A DNA stretch of 53,424 nucleotides from Pseudomonadota bacterium. GTDB taxonomy: Bacteria; Myxococcota_A; UBA9042; GCA-2863065. Below, one piece after another: positions 15,822-23,415 of the stretch. The notes below the pieces were generated by a model. That model worked only from the letters and a program-made list of their open reading frames with translations. It was not told the origin of the DNA and did not search any database. A program made the position numbers and the translations under genes. The DNA lies in contig SXOX01000045.1 of NCBI GenBank assembly GCA_005776585.1, positions 1 to 53,424 on the forward strand, in the 5' to 3' direction. Position 1 is the stretch's first letter; the number at the start of each line of letters is the position of its first letter.

Positions 15822-17120
15822 TCAACCGACGTCGTGGATGGCGGTGATGGGCTTCAGGCGCGTGGCCCGATACGCCGGATAGAGCGCAAACAGCGTCGTG
15901 ACGCCCGAGATGACCAGCACGCTCACGGCAACGGCCGCCGGGGTCACTGCCAGGTGCAGCGTGTCCCGCATGAGGAAGAGCATGAGGGCCTGCGGCACCT
16001 TGACCTGCGCGGCATTGATGATGCCCGCGAGCCCGATGCCGAGCCCGGCGCCGACCAGCGTGGCTACGACCGACAGGAGGCTGGCCTCCATCAGGAACAT
16101 GAGCAACACGCGGCTCTTGCCCATGCCGATGGCGCGCAGGGTGCCGATCTCGCGCGTGCGCTCGCGGATGGACATCCACATGCTGTTCATGACGCCGATC
16201 AAGATGATGATCATGAGCACCGACGTAAACGCGGTCGTGACGCCGCGCACGAGGTCGAGCACCCACGCCACGAAGCTCAGCTCGTCTTTCCACGTAGACA
16301 CATCGAGCTTCTGGCCGGTCCAGTCCTCACGGGTGACGACCTGGAACTTCTGCCAGAACGGCGTGCTTTGCGCGTCGATGACCGGGTAGTGCTCGGCCAG
16401 CAGCTTGCGGAGCCGCTCGGCGACCTCCTCGGTCTTGGTCGGGTCCTCGAGGTAGAGCTGAATGGCGCCCGTTGCGTTGTCGTCGAGCAGGTACAGGTCG
16501 CGGACGGTCTGCTTCTGCACGATGATGTTGAAGCTCGAGATGAGCCCGACGTCCTTGGCGATGGCGACGACCTTGACGTCCATGGAGTTGTACGCGCCGC
16601 GGAAGGTCGGTGTGCTCAGCGTGGCGACGTCGCCGACCTGAAGCGCGAGCCGCGTGGCCTGCGACTCGAAGATGAGGCAGGTGGCGGGCTGGGCGAGGTC
16701 GTCCAGGTTGCCCGAGACGAGCTGCAGGACGCCCTTGAAGTCCTTCTCGGCCTGAACGTCGACGCCGACGATGCCCACCTGCTTGCTCGACTTGTCGCTG
16801 ACGATCTTGCCCCACCCGCGCGCGCGGTCGACCGCGAGGCGGACCTCCGGGACGTTTTGAAGTACAAAGTCCCGAACGGCTTGGAACTTCGTGACCACCG
16901 GCGCCGCTTGGCCGCTCGTGATCTTGAAGAAGCCGCCGACGTTCACGTGGCCGGTCGAGAGCGTCGTGGCCGAGCGCAGCATGGTCTGCTCGATCCCGTT
17001 GGCGAGCCCGAGCAGCAGGATGAGCATGATCGTGACGGCGACCGTGGCGCCGCCGACGAGGAACGTGCGCCGCTTGTGCTGGAGCAGGTTGCGTACAGCG
17101 ATGAGGACGAGGCGGCCCAT
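15822..17120 (-). CDS. FtsX/MacB-type ABC permease (second of two)
   Basis: This 432-residue inner-membrane protein starts MGRLVLIAVRNLLQHKRRT, with the first membrane helix VTIMLILLLGLANGI, a periplasmic domain of about 230 residues, then three C-terminal helices including VLMIIILIGVMNSMWMSI, and the coupling-helix phrase RTREIGTLRAIGMGKSRVLLMFLMEASLL typical of LolC/LolE/MacB permeases. Its ATG overlaps the stop of the first permease (TGATG). With that protein and the ATPase it should form a heterodimeric exporter that extracts substrates from the outer leaflet of the inner membrane. It is shorter than the first permease and lacks its insertion. Confidence 0.93.
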   Translation of the reverse strand: MGRLVLIAVRNLLQHKRRTFLVGGATVAVTIMLILLLGLANGIEQTMLRSATTLSTGHVNVGGFFKITSGQAAPVVTKFQAVRDFVLQNVPEVRLAVDRARGWGKIVSDKSSKQVGIVGVDVQAEKDFKGVLQLVSGNLDDLAQPATCLIFESQATRLALQVGDVATLSTPTFRGAYNSMDVKVVAIAKDVGLISSFNIIVQKQTVRDLYLLDDNATGAIQLYLEDPTKTEEVAERLRKLLAEHYPVIDAQSTPFWQKFQVVTREDWTGQKLDVSTWKDELSFVAWVLDLVRGVTTAFTSVLMIIILIGVMNSMWMSIRERTREIGTLRAIGMGKSRVLLMFLMEASLLSVVATLVGAGLGIGLAGIINAAQVKVPQALMLFLMRDTLHLAVTPAAVAVSVLVISGVTTLFALYPAYRATRLKPITAIHDVG

Positions 17121-19201
17121 CAGTCGTCCTTCTGCATCGCGACCACGGGGGCGATGCGGGTGGCGAGGAGCGCCGGATAGAGGGTGGAGAGCAACCCGAC
17201 GAGGCCGATGACGACGAACGCCACGATGACGTGGACGGCATGGAGCGTGGGAAACAGGCGCGGCCCCGCAAACAAGAAGTAGGCGAAGTCGCTCCAGGCG
17301 GGCACGCCGACCTGGCCGGCGACCAGCACGGTCGTGGCTCCGGTGAGCGCGCCCGCGGTGCCAAAGAGTGCGGCGAGCGTGAGCGACTCGACCATGAACA
17401 TCCACATGACAGTCCCGCGCCCGGCGCCAATGGCCCGCATGGTGCCGATCTCACGCGTGCGCTCCAGCGTGGCCATCACCAGCGAGTTGTTGATGATGAC
17501 GAGCGCCACGACGAAGATGATGAAGATTGCGACGACCAGCACGATGCTGATAACGCGCACGAGGTTGCCGACCAATCCCGCAGACTTCTGCCAGTGGACG
17601 GCCTTGATGCCCAGGTTCTGCGCCTGACCGGTCGCCTCGATCTCTTGGCGCGCCGTCTCGATGTCGACGCCGTCTTTGAGCATGACCGCCGCGTTGATGA
17701 CGACCCCGTCGTCGATCTCCTGCTGCGAGTACTTCCGCGCGAGCATCTCGTCGGTGTACTTCTCGCCGGCCGCGTGCATGTCCACGCCCGCCGTCTCATC
17801 GAAGGTGGCTGACGCCGCGGACTCCACCCCCGCGCCGGCGTCGGCGCCGAAGAGCTCGTCTTCGGCCTTGTCCCGCGAGACGTCCTTGACCTGGACCTTG
17901 GCCTTGAGCGTCTCGTTCTCCTTCTTGCGCTCGTCGGTCATGAACCCGTAAAGGTCACGGAAGGTCATCAGGTCCATGACGCTGTAGGCACCGGCGAGAA
18001 ACGACTTCTCCAGGCTCTTGAAGTTGAAGGTGCCATAGACCTTGACCGGCACCTTGCGCATGAAGCCGGACTTGCCGTAGGCGGTCAGGACCAGCGTGTC
18101 GCCAATCTTGATCGTGTACAGATCGATGTGCGGCGCCACGGCGTCGTAGAAGAAGGCGTGGCGCTCGCCGAAGTTGCTATCGTTGACGTCGAGCAACGAC
18201 TGGAGCAATTCGGTCGTGGTCTTCTGGTCGTCACCCAGGAGCTTCACGAGTGCCGAGCGCACGGCCGCCTCATGCTCCTTGTCCATCTGATAGACCAGCA
18301 GCGCCGCCTGTTTCTGGTTCTGCTTGGTCCAGGTCTGGCAGTCCTCGCACTCGGCGATGGTCTCGCCGTTGTCGAGCCGCTCCTTGATCTTGTCGAGGCG
18401 CCGCGCCGTCTTGTTCTTGACCCAGTCTTCGTAGGCGCGGTTGTTGAAGACGAAGCCGCGCTGACCGGCCGGGATCATCGTGCCCTTGACGATCTCGAAG
18501 CGGTCGAAGGTCTGCTGATACCGCGCCGTGTCCGTACCCAGGTACTGGAGGCCGATGAGGTCCTCGCCGATGGCGATGGGCGCGACCTTGTTCTCCAGGA
18601 ACTCGATGGCCGACTCCGGCTCGCGGTCGAGCTTCTCCCAGAAGGCGTCCTTCCGTGCCTCGGCTAGCGCCTCGAAGTTGGTCTTCATCTCCAACATGAC
18701 TTTGTCCATGTTGGCGATATCGCGGAGGTTCTTGAGGTCCTTCTCCAGGTCCGCGACGATGCGGCGGATGTGGTCCTTGAGCGCCACGGAGCGCTCGGTC
18801 TTGCCGTCCCGCAGCGCCTCACGCAGCTCCGTGAGCTTCTTGTCGAGCACGTTGCCGGTGAAGACCACGGCAAAGTTGACGCCCATGGGGACGACCGTCT
18901 TGACGCTGGGTAGCGCCTCGAGCGCGGCCTTGACCTTGGGGAAGTCCTTGATGTGGCCGAAGTCCTTGCTGCTGTTGTCGAAGTCGAACAGCGTGATCTC
19001 GTCCTGCGCGTCCGCCGCTTGAATCTGGACGTGACCAGAGACCGCGTTGACGACGCTCTTGGCCATGGACTCTTCGAGCGCCGAGACGGCCGCGCCGCCG
19101 AGGACCACGAGCAGGGTGCCAAAGAACAGCATGGCCCCGACAATCAGGGTCTTGACCTTGTGGAGCCACAGGTTTCGAAACGCGATCCGGAGCAGCATCA
19201 T
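17120..19201 (-). CDS. FtsX/MacB-type ABC permease with enlarged periplasmic domain
   Basis: At 693 residues this permease is much longer than LolC/LolE-type proteins (about 400). The first helix is VGAMLFFGTLLVVLGGAAVSAL after LRIAFRNLWLHKVKT. Three more lie after about residue 560 (VISIVLVVAIFIIFVVALVII and two later). The signature RTREIGTMRAIGAGRGTVMWMF is present. The periplasmic part is about 500 residues, charged and probably helical in places (many Lys/Glu, e.g. MDKVMLEMKTNFEALAEARKD), and contains a CEDCQTW CxxC pair and a GADAGAGVESAA linker. Start at 19201 or the adjacent ATG at 19198; the first overlaps the ATPase stop. The insertion suggests a specialised substrate or partner. 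Confidence 0.9.
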   Translation of the reverse strand: MMLLRIAFRNLWLHKVKTLIVGAMLFFGTLLVVLGGAAVSALEESMAKSVVNAVSGHVQIQAADAQDEITLFDFDNSSKDFGHIKDFPKVKAALEALPSVKTVVPMGVNFAVVFTGNVLDKKLTELREALRDGKTERSVALKDHIRRIVADLEKDLKNLRDIANMDKVMLEMKTNFEALAEARKDAFWEKLDREPESAIEFLENKVAPIAIGEDLIGLQYLGTDTARYQQTFDRFEIVKGTMIPAGQRGFVFNNRAYEDWVKNKTARRLDKIKERLDNGETIAECEDCQTWTKQNQKQAALLVYQMDKEHEAAVRSALVKLLGDDQKTTTELLQSLLDVNDSNFGERHAFFYDAVAPHIDLYTIKIGDTLVLTAYGKSGFMRKVPVKVYGTFNFKSLEKSFLAGAYSVMDLMTFRDLYGFMTDERKKENETLKAKVQVKDVSRDKAEDELFGADAGAGVESAASATFDETAGVDMHAAGEKYTDEMLARKYSQQEIDDGVVINAAVMLKDGVDIETARQEIEATGQAQNLGIKAVHWQKSAGLVGNLVRVISIVLVVAIFIIFVVALVIINNSLVMATLERTREIGTMRAIGAGRGTVMWMFMVESLTLAALFGTAGALTGATTVLVAGQVGVPAWSDFAYFLFAGPRLFPTLHAVHVIVAFVVIGLVGLLSTLYPALLATRIAPVVAMQKDD

Positions 19202-19935
19202 GCGTGGGCGACCGCGCCGCCGGCGTGCCCCGCGCTGGCGTCTTGTACGCGGCCGTCCTTGAGCCGGACGATGCGATCGGCGGCCTCCATGACCTTGGCG
19301 TCGTGCGTCGAGAAGATGAAGGTCGTCCCGTCGCGATGATTGAGCTCCTTCATCAGATCGATGATCTGAGAGCCCGTGACGGAGTCCAGATTGGCCGTGG
19401 GCTCGTCCGCAAGCACGATCTCGGGCTTGGTCACCAGCGCGCGCGCGACCGCCACGCGCTGTCGCTGTCCGCCCGAGAGCTCGTTGGGCCGGTGTTTGCC
19501 GTGCGTGCCGAGACCGACGGCCTCGAGCACCTCACGGACGCGCCTGTCGCGCTCCGCCTTGCCGACGCTTTTCTGGAGCAGCAGTGGGAACTCGACGTTC
19601 TGATAGGCCGTGAGCACCGACACCAGATTGAAGGACTGAAAGATGAAGCCAATCTTGAACAGGCGCAGGCGGGTGAGGTCCTTCTCCTTGAGCCGACCCG
19701 TGTTCTGCCCCGCGACGATCACATCTCCACGCGTGGCTGTGTCCACGCAACCAATCAAGTTCAGCAGCGTGGTCTTGCCGCTGCCCGAGGGACCGGCGAT
19801 CGTCGCGAACTCGCCGCGATTGATGCGTATGGAGACGCCCTGGACGGCCGGCACCTCCGTGTTGCCGAGCTGATAGATTTTGTAGACATCGACTAGGTCG
19901 ACGATGGGAGGCGCGGCGGGGGAGGGGGCAGTCAT
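19198..19935 (-). CDS. ABC transporter ATP-binding protein (LolD/MacB type)
   Basis: This 245-residue ATPase has Walker A GPSGSGKTTLL, the Q-loop FIFQSFNLVSVLTAYQNVEFP, the signature ELSGGQRQRVAVARAL, Walker B IVLADEPTANLDS and the H-loop STHDAKVM. The QSFNL...TA..NVE..L phrase is typical of the LolD/MacB/FtsE subgroup that pairs with FtsX-type permeases. It is the first gene of the export operon; the next starts overlap by four bases. A promoter (TTGCAG, 17 nt, TATGTT) ends eight bases before the ATG, with no ribosome site, so a leaderless transcript is likely. It powers movement of an unknown, probably lipidic, substrate. Confidence 0.95.
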   Translation of the reverse strand: MTAPSPAAPPIVDLVDVYKIYQLGNTEVPAVQGVSIRINRGEFATIAGPSGSGKTTLLNLIGCVDTATRGDVIVAGQNTGRLKEKDLTRLRLFKIGFIFQSFNLVSVLTAYQNVEFPLLLQKSVGKAERDRRVREVLEAVGLGTHGKHRPNELSGGQRQRVAVARALVTKPEIVLADEPTANLDSVTGSQIIDLMKELNHRDGTTFIFSTHDAKVMEAADRIVRLKDGRVQDASAGHAGGAVAHA

Positions 19936-19943
19936 GGCGCCGA

Positions 19944-19972
19944 AACATAGGGGCGGTGCCGGGCCGCTGCAA
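19944..19972 (-). promoter_or_regulatory. Leaderless-type promoter of the ABC export operon
   Basis: On the minus strand TTGCAG (19972-19967), 17 nt, TATGTT (19949-19944), then eight bases to the ATG at 19935. Confidence 0.5.
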
Positions 19973-20003
19973 GCCAGCGTCAGTGAAGAAACGTGAAGTC
20001 GCG

Positions 20004-21203
20004 CTAGTTCGACGTACGGGACCAGCTCACGAGCTCGGGCCCGGGCCGCCCGATGAGATAGCCCTGGAGCAGATCCACACCGACGCTCGTGACCGCGGCG
20101 CGCTCGGCGTCCGTCTCGATGCCCTCACAGACGACCAGCATCCCCAGGCCGTCGAGCGAACGCACGACGCCGCCGAGAAGCTCGAGCCTTCGAGGGTGCT
20201 TGTCGATGTCCCGAACGAGGCTCATGTCGATCTTGACGACCTCGGGCTCGAGCCGCGCCACGCTCGTGAGCCCCGCGAAGCCGGCGCCGAGGTCATCGAC
20301 CGCGATTCGGAAGCCACGCCGGCGCAGGCTCGCGACCCGGTCCATGGCCTCGTGGCTCTGATCGAGCGCCGCGCGCTCGGTGAGCTCCAACACGAGCCGA
20401 CCGGCGTGGTCGGATAGCGGCGAGTCGGGTCCGAACAGCGTCGTGTCCACGAGGTCGCGCGGGTGCAGGTTGACGAACAACGTCCGATCCGTGGGCACCG
20501 CGCGCAGGGCCTCGCCGACCTTGGAGTGAATCGCGGCGGCGAGTCGGGAAAGGGCGCCAAGCCGCTCGGCTGCTCCAATGAGCAGCGTCGGGTTGGCGAG
20601 GGCCATCTCCTTCGTTCGGACGAGGCCCTCATAGGCAAAGACGCGGTTCTCCGACCAGGACACGATGGGCTGCCAGGCCATCCAGAGCGTCTGCAGCGCG
20701 CGCTCGAACGTCGCCTCGAGGCCCGCGCGATCACCGGCGACCGCGCCGTCGAAGCCCATGTGGATGAGCACCTCGCGCTTGAGTCGAGTCATCCGGTGCA
20801 TGTTTACTGCGTATTCAGTGGCGCGCAGGATCTCCTCGGGCCCGCACGGCTTGACGAAGTACTTCAGCGCACCGAGCTCGAGCGCCTGAATGGCGGTGTC
20901 GAGAGACGGCGAGCCCGTCATCAGCAGCACGGGGACGTCCAGGTCGATCTCGCGCACGTGGCGCAGCAAGCTGACGCCGTCGAGCCCAGGGAGATCGAGG
21001 TCGGAGAGCAGCACGTCGGGCCTCTGTGACTTGATGCGCTCGAGCGCGACGGCGCCGTCGTCGATAACTGTGACCTCGTAGCCTGCGTTGCGCAGCGTCC
21101 GCTCCAGCGCGGTGCGGAGGTAGGCGTTGTCCTCGACCAGCATCACGTGGCCCTTTTTCGAGTGGCCCCCGTGCGTCCGTGCGAAAGGAAGTGGCGTTTG
21201 CAT
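20004..21203 (-). CDS. Response regulator with EAL phosphodiesterase domain
   Basis: This 399-residue cytoplasmic protein joins a receiver domain (MLVEDN acidic pair, phosphoacceptor Asp68 in LLSDLDLP, LLMTGSP Thr, YFVKP Lys) to an EAL domain. The EAL domain has the key residues: YEGLVR (EGL variant of EAL), FVNLHP Asn, LVLELTER Glu, AVDDLGAGF double Asp, VVKIDMSL Lys, CEGIET Glu and LLQGYLIGRP Gln. It should hydrolyse cyclic di-GMP under phosphorylation control. No kinase or GGDEF gene is nearby. An ATG at 21230 lies further out, but the ATG at 21203 has an AAGGGTG ribosome site at good distance and is preferred. The upstream region is AT-rich for this window. Confidence 0.9.
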   Translation of the reverse strand: MQTPLPFARTHGGHSKKGHVMLVEDNAYLRTALERTLRNAGYEVTVIDDGAVALERIKSQRPDVLLSDLDLPGLDGVSLLRHVREIDLDVPVLLMTGSPSLDTAIQALELGALKYFVKPCGPEEILRATEYAVNMHRMTRLKREVLIHMGFDGAVAGDRAGLEATFERALQTLWMAWQPIVSWSENRVFAYEGLVRTKEMALANPTLLIGAAERLGALSRLAAAIHSKVGEALRAVPTDRTLFVNLHPRDLVDTTLFGPDSPLSDHAGRLVLELTERAALDQSHEAMDRVASLRRRGFRIAVDDLGAGFAGLTSVARLEPEVVKIDMSLVRDIDKHPRRLELLGGVVRSLDGLGMLVVCEGIETDAERAAVTSVGVDLLQGYLIGRPGPELVSWSRTSN

Positions 21204-21303
21204 TGGGATCACCCTTGTTCGACCGATCATCCTGCGGTCAACCGTTAAACATCGACCATCGGATTCGAAACTTAAGGCAATCCTTGAACTGATTACAAGG
21301 TTA
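21204..21303 (-). promoter_or_regulatory. AT-rich upstream region of the receiver-EAL gene
   Basis: This 100-nt gap is clearly richer in A/T than its surroundings (for example AATAATAACC and TTTAAC on the minus strand) and should hold the promoter of the receiver-EAL gene. I could not settle one -35/-10 pair, and no leaderless arrangement fits. Confidence 0.3.
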
Positions 21304-22404
21304 TTATTCCTTCCAGAGGAACTTCCAAGGGTGCCGCTTGAGATCCTTCATCATCTCGCGAACATCGTCGTACATCTCGCGGTCGTAGATCAGCGCGCCC
21401 ACCGTGGAGTGCCCGTCCCGGAGATGCTTGAGCATACCCTTGCCGTCGTCTAGCAAGCCCGTGACCTTGCTGACGATCTTGTCGACCTGGCCCCGCGCCT
21501 CGGTGACCAGCGTGGTGGCCTGCTCGGCCAGCGTGTCCACGCGCGAGACCAGGCCCGCGGCCTTGGGCGCGAGCTGGTCGACCACGCCGCGCGTCTTGGA
21601 GGTGATAGCGTTCACGTCATCCACGATGGCGCGAATCTTGGCGCCGTCTCCAATCGAGTCGTCGACCTTGCGCAGCACGCTCTCGCCACGGTCGATGGCC
21701 TTCTTGATGACGTTGCCGGTCTCGCCCTTGCCCGGCGTGTACTCGACGAGGGCCAGATCCGCCGAGTCGAGCACCTTGAGGCCCTTGTCAGCGATGGTCT
21801 TGATCTGGCCATTGACGTCGGTGAGCATCGTCTTGCCGTCCTCGACGAGGGTCCGAGCCGACTTTGCCAGCGCGCGGATGTCGGCCACCGTGTCGGTGAT
21901 GGCCTGCTCGTTGTCCTTTAGCAGCTTGTTGGCGCGCTCCACGAAGGCGTTGACGTTGGCGCCCATCACCTCGATGCGCATGGGCGGGACGCCCTCCTTG
22001 ATGACGTCGCCCAAGGACTGCTTCTCGCGACCGGGATCGACCTCGACGTACTTCTCGCCGAGGAGGCCGACCGTCGTAATATAGAAGCGGGCGTCCGACC
22101 GTAGCGTGTCGGCGATCTCCGGCTTGAGTGAGAGCTTCACGCGCACCCAGACAGGACGTTCGACCTTGGAGTCCACCTCACCGCCCCAAAACTCGATCTT
22201 CTCCACGCGACCGGCGCTGATGCCGGCGACCTTGACCGCCGCACCCTCCTTGAGGGCCGCGCTGGTCTCGAAGTCGACGACGACCTCGCGGGCCTCGGCC
22301 ATGCGGAAGTCCCCGAGCAGGAACAAGAAGCCGAGCAGCAGCCCCAAGCAGACGACGATGAGGAGGCCGACTTTGACCTCGATGTTGCTGTCTTTGCCTG
22401 CCAC
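21304..22404 (-). CDS. MlaD/MCE-domain protein
   Basis: This 366-residue protein has one N-terminal membrane helix (VGLLIVVCLGLLLGFLFLLG) after a short charged start, then an MCE domain (VVVDFETSAALKEGAAVKVAGISAGRVEKIEF, VRVKLSL, TVGLLGEKYVEV) and a long helical C-terminal region with heptad-like patterns (ANKLLKDNEQAITDTVADIRALA onward), as in MlaD/PqiB-like proteins that handle phospholipids in the periplasm. The GTG at 22404 is preceded by GGAGCGGAGC and is preferred over a GTG at 22455. The usual partners (MlaE permease, MlaF ATPase) are not here, so they must be elsewhere. The C-terminus KRHPWKFLWKE is typical of MlaD-like proteins in this group. Confidence 0.88.
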   Translation of the reverse strand: MAGKDSNIEVKVGLLIVVCLGLLLGFLFLLGDFRMAEAREVVVDFETSAALKEGAAVKVAGISAGRVEKIEFWGGEVDSKVERPVWVRVKLSLKPEIADTLRSDARFYITTVGLLGEKYVEVDPGREKQSLGDVIKEGVPPMRIEVMGANVNAFVERANKLLKDNEQAITDTVADIRALAKSARTLVEDGKTMLTDVNGQIKTIADKGLKVLDSADLALVEYTPGKGETGNVIKKAIDRGESVLRKVDDSIGDGAKIRAIVDDVNAITSKTRGVVDQLAPKAAGLVSRVDTLAEQATTLVTEARGQVDKIVSKVTGLLDDGKGMLKHLRDGHSTVGALIYDREMYDDVREMMKDLKRHPWKFLWKE

Positions 22405-22516
22405 CGCTCCGCTCCGCTCCCGCGCCGTGCGCGCTGGAGGAGGAGAATAGCTCACTCACCGGCCGTCGGCCAGTTGGTCGGCGTCGCGCCCATCCCGCGG
22501 TACGATGACATCCTCC

Positions 22517-22545
22517 TTGCGTTCAGCGGTTTGAGAAGCTACGCT
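22517..22545 (+). promoter_or_regulatory. Possible vapBC promoter
   Basis: TTGCGT (22517-22522), 17 nt, TACGCT (22540-22545). A second candidate, TTGAGA (22531) with TCTTAC (22554), overlaps it. VapBC operons usually repress themselves by binding here, but no clear operator palindrome is visible. Confidence 0.25.
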
Positions 22546-22580
22546 TACATCTGTCTTACGTTTCCTCGGTGGAGGTCCTC

Positions 22581-22841
22581 ATGTCCAGTACGACGCTCTC
22601 GAGCAAGGGGCAGATCGTCATCCCTGCCCATGTCCGCCAAACACACGGGCTGATGCCGGGCATGACGTTCGAGGTTGAAGCCGTCGAGGGTTGCATCATC
22701 TTGCGGCCGACGTCGGAGGTTCGGCGGACGACTCTGGAGGAGCTCGTGGGCTGTACTGGCTACTCTGGTCCTCCGAGGACGCTCGAGGACATGGAGCGGG
22801 GGATTGCCGCCGGAGTGCGTGCGCGGCTGCCTCAATCATGA
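22581..22841 (+). CDS. vapB: VapB/AbrB-type antitoxin
   Basis: This 86-residue protein has the swapped-hairpin AbrB/MazE DNA-binding domain at its N-terminus (SSKGQIVIPAHVRQTHGL-P-GM-F) and a flexible acidic C-terminal part (LEELVGCTGYSGPPRTLEDMERGI) that would occupy the toxin active site. A GGAGG ribosome site lies about eight bases before this ATG, which decides against the upstream in-frame ATG at 22569. The stop overlaps the toxin start (ATGA). It should neutralise the PIN toxin and autoregulate the operon. Confidence 0.92.
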   Translation: MSSTTLSSKGQIVIPAHVRQTHGLMPGMTFEVEAVEGCIILRPTSEVRRTTLEELVGCTGYSGPPRTLEDMERGIAAGVRARLPQS

Positions 22842-23254
22842 TCGCGCTCGACACGAACATCATCGTTCGAGTCGTCACGCGGGATGACGCCACGCAACAC
22901 GCCGCCGCCGTCGAGGTCATGCGGTCGCCGCAGCTGTTCGTGAGCCGCACTGTGCTGCTCGAGACGGCTTGGGTGCTTACCCACACCTACGCGCTGGAGC
23001 GAGCTATCGTTGGCAGGGCACTCTCGGCGCTCGTGGGCTATCCAAACATGACGATCGAAGACCGTGGCTCGGTGCTTCGTGCGCTCGCGTGGCATTCCCA
23101 GGGCATGGATATCGCCGATGCCTTCCACCTGTCGTCACCGCGTGACGTGACGCACTTTGCCACCTTCGACAAGAAGCTCGCGGCCGCGGCCGCTCGGCTT
23201 CCCGATGCCCCAACCGTTCGAGTCGTCGGTTCCCAGGAGCGTGTTGCGGATTGA
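22838..23254 (+). CDS. vapC: VapC-type PIN-domain ribonuclease toxin
   Basis: This 138-residue PIN nuclease starts MIALDTNIIVRVVTRDD, giving the first catalytic Asp in LDTN, then Glu in LLETAWVL, Asp in GMDIADAFH and Asp in FATFDKKLA: the full acidic set. Family members cleave tRNA or rRNA and stop translation when the antitoxin is lost. It overlaps vapB by four bases. The final codons run into the left arm of a 181-nt imperfect palindrome, so the C-terminal residues (SQERVAD) may have been supplied by that element. Confidence 0.92.
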   Translation: MIALDTNIIVRVVTRDDATQHAAAVEVMRSPQLFVSRTVLLETAWVLTHTYALERAIVGRALSALVGYPNMTIEDRGSVLRALAWHSQGMDIADAFHLSSPRDVTHFATFDKKLAAAAARLPDAPTVRVVGSQERVAD

Positions 23255-23415
23255 CCGTCACTCGCCTTTGGACGCCTCACGGGCGCTTCTCGCGCCAAAC
23301 GGTTCGGACGGGCATCCAGCCCGCCCTTCACCGTTTGACCGGCGCTTCGCGCCTCGCGAGAATCGCCGCGTGATCCGCCCAACGGCTTCGCGCCGGCAAT
23401 ACGCAACACGCTCCT
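23235..23415. repeat. 181-nt imperfect palindrome between vapC and the OPT gene
   Basis: The outer ends AGGAGCGTGTTGCG (23235-23248) and CGCAACACGCTCCT (23402-23415) are exact inverted copies. Moving inward the arms still match imperfectly over about 30 bases, then TTCTCGCG (23287-23294) pairs with CGCGAGAA (23355-23362), and AAACGGT (23297-23303) with ACCGTTT (23330-23336). The right arm has about 17 extra bases that form a small GGCGC-TTC-GCGCC hairpin. The left end lies inside vapC and the right end reaches the OPT stop codon. It could be a mobile palindrome (MITE-like), a structured RNA or a large bidirectional terminator. Confidence 0.7.

Noticed and set aside
21231..21303. Sigma-28-like flagellar promoter for the receiver-EAL gene (TTAAGTTT and CCGAT)
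   Set aside because: The two boxes are only a few bases apart, far short of the required spacing.
23235..23415. Integron attC recombination site (vapBC as a gene cassette)
   Set aside because: A GCCCAAC core occurs in the right arm, but an attC needs RYYYAAC first and GTTRRRY last, and here the order is reversed on both strands; no integrase or further cassettes are seen.
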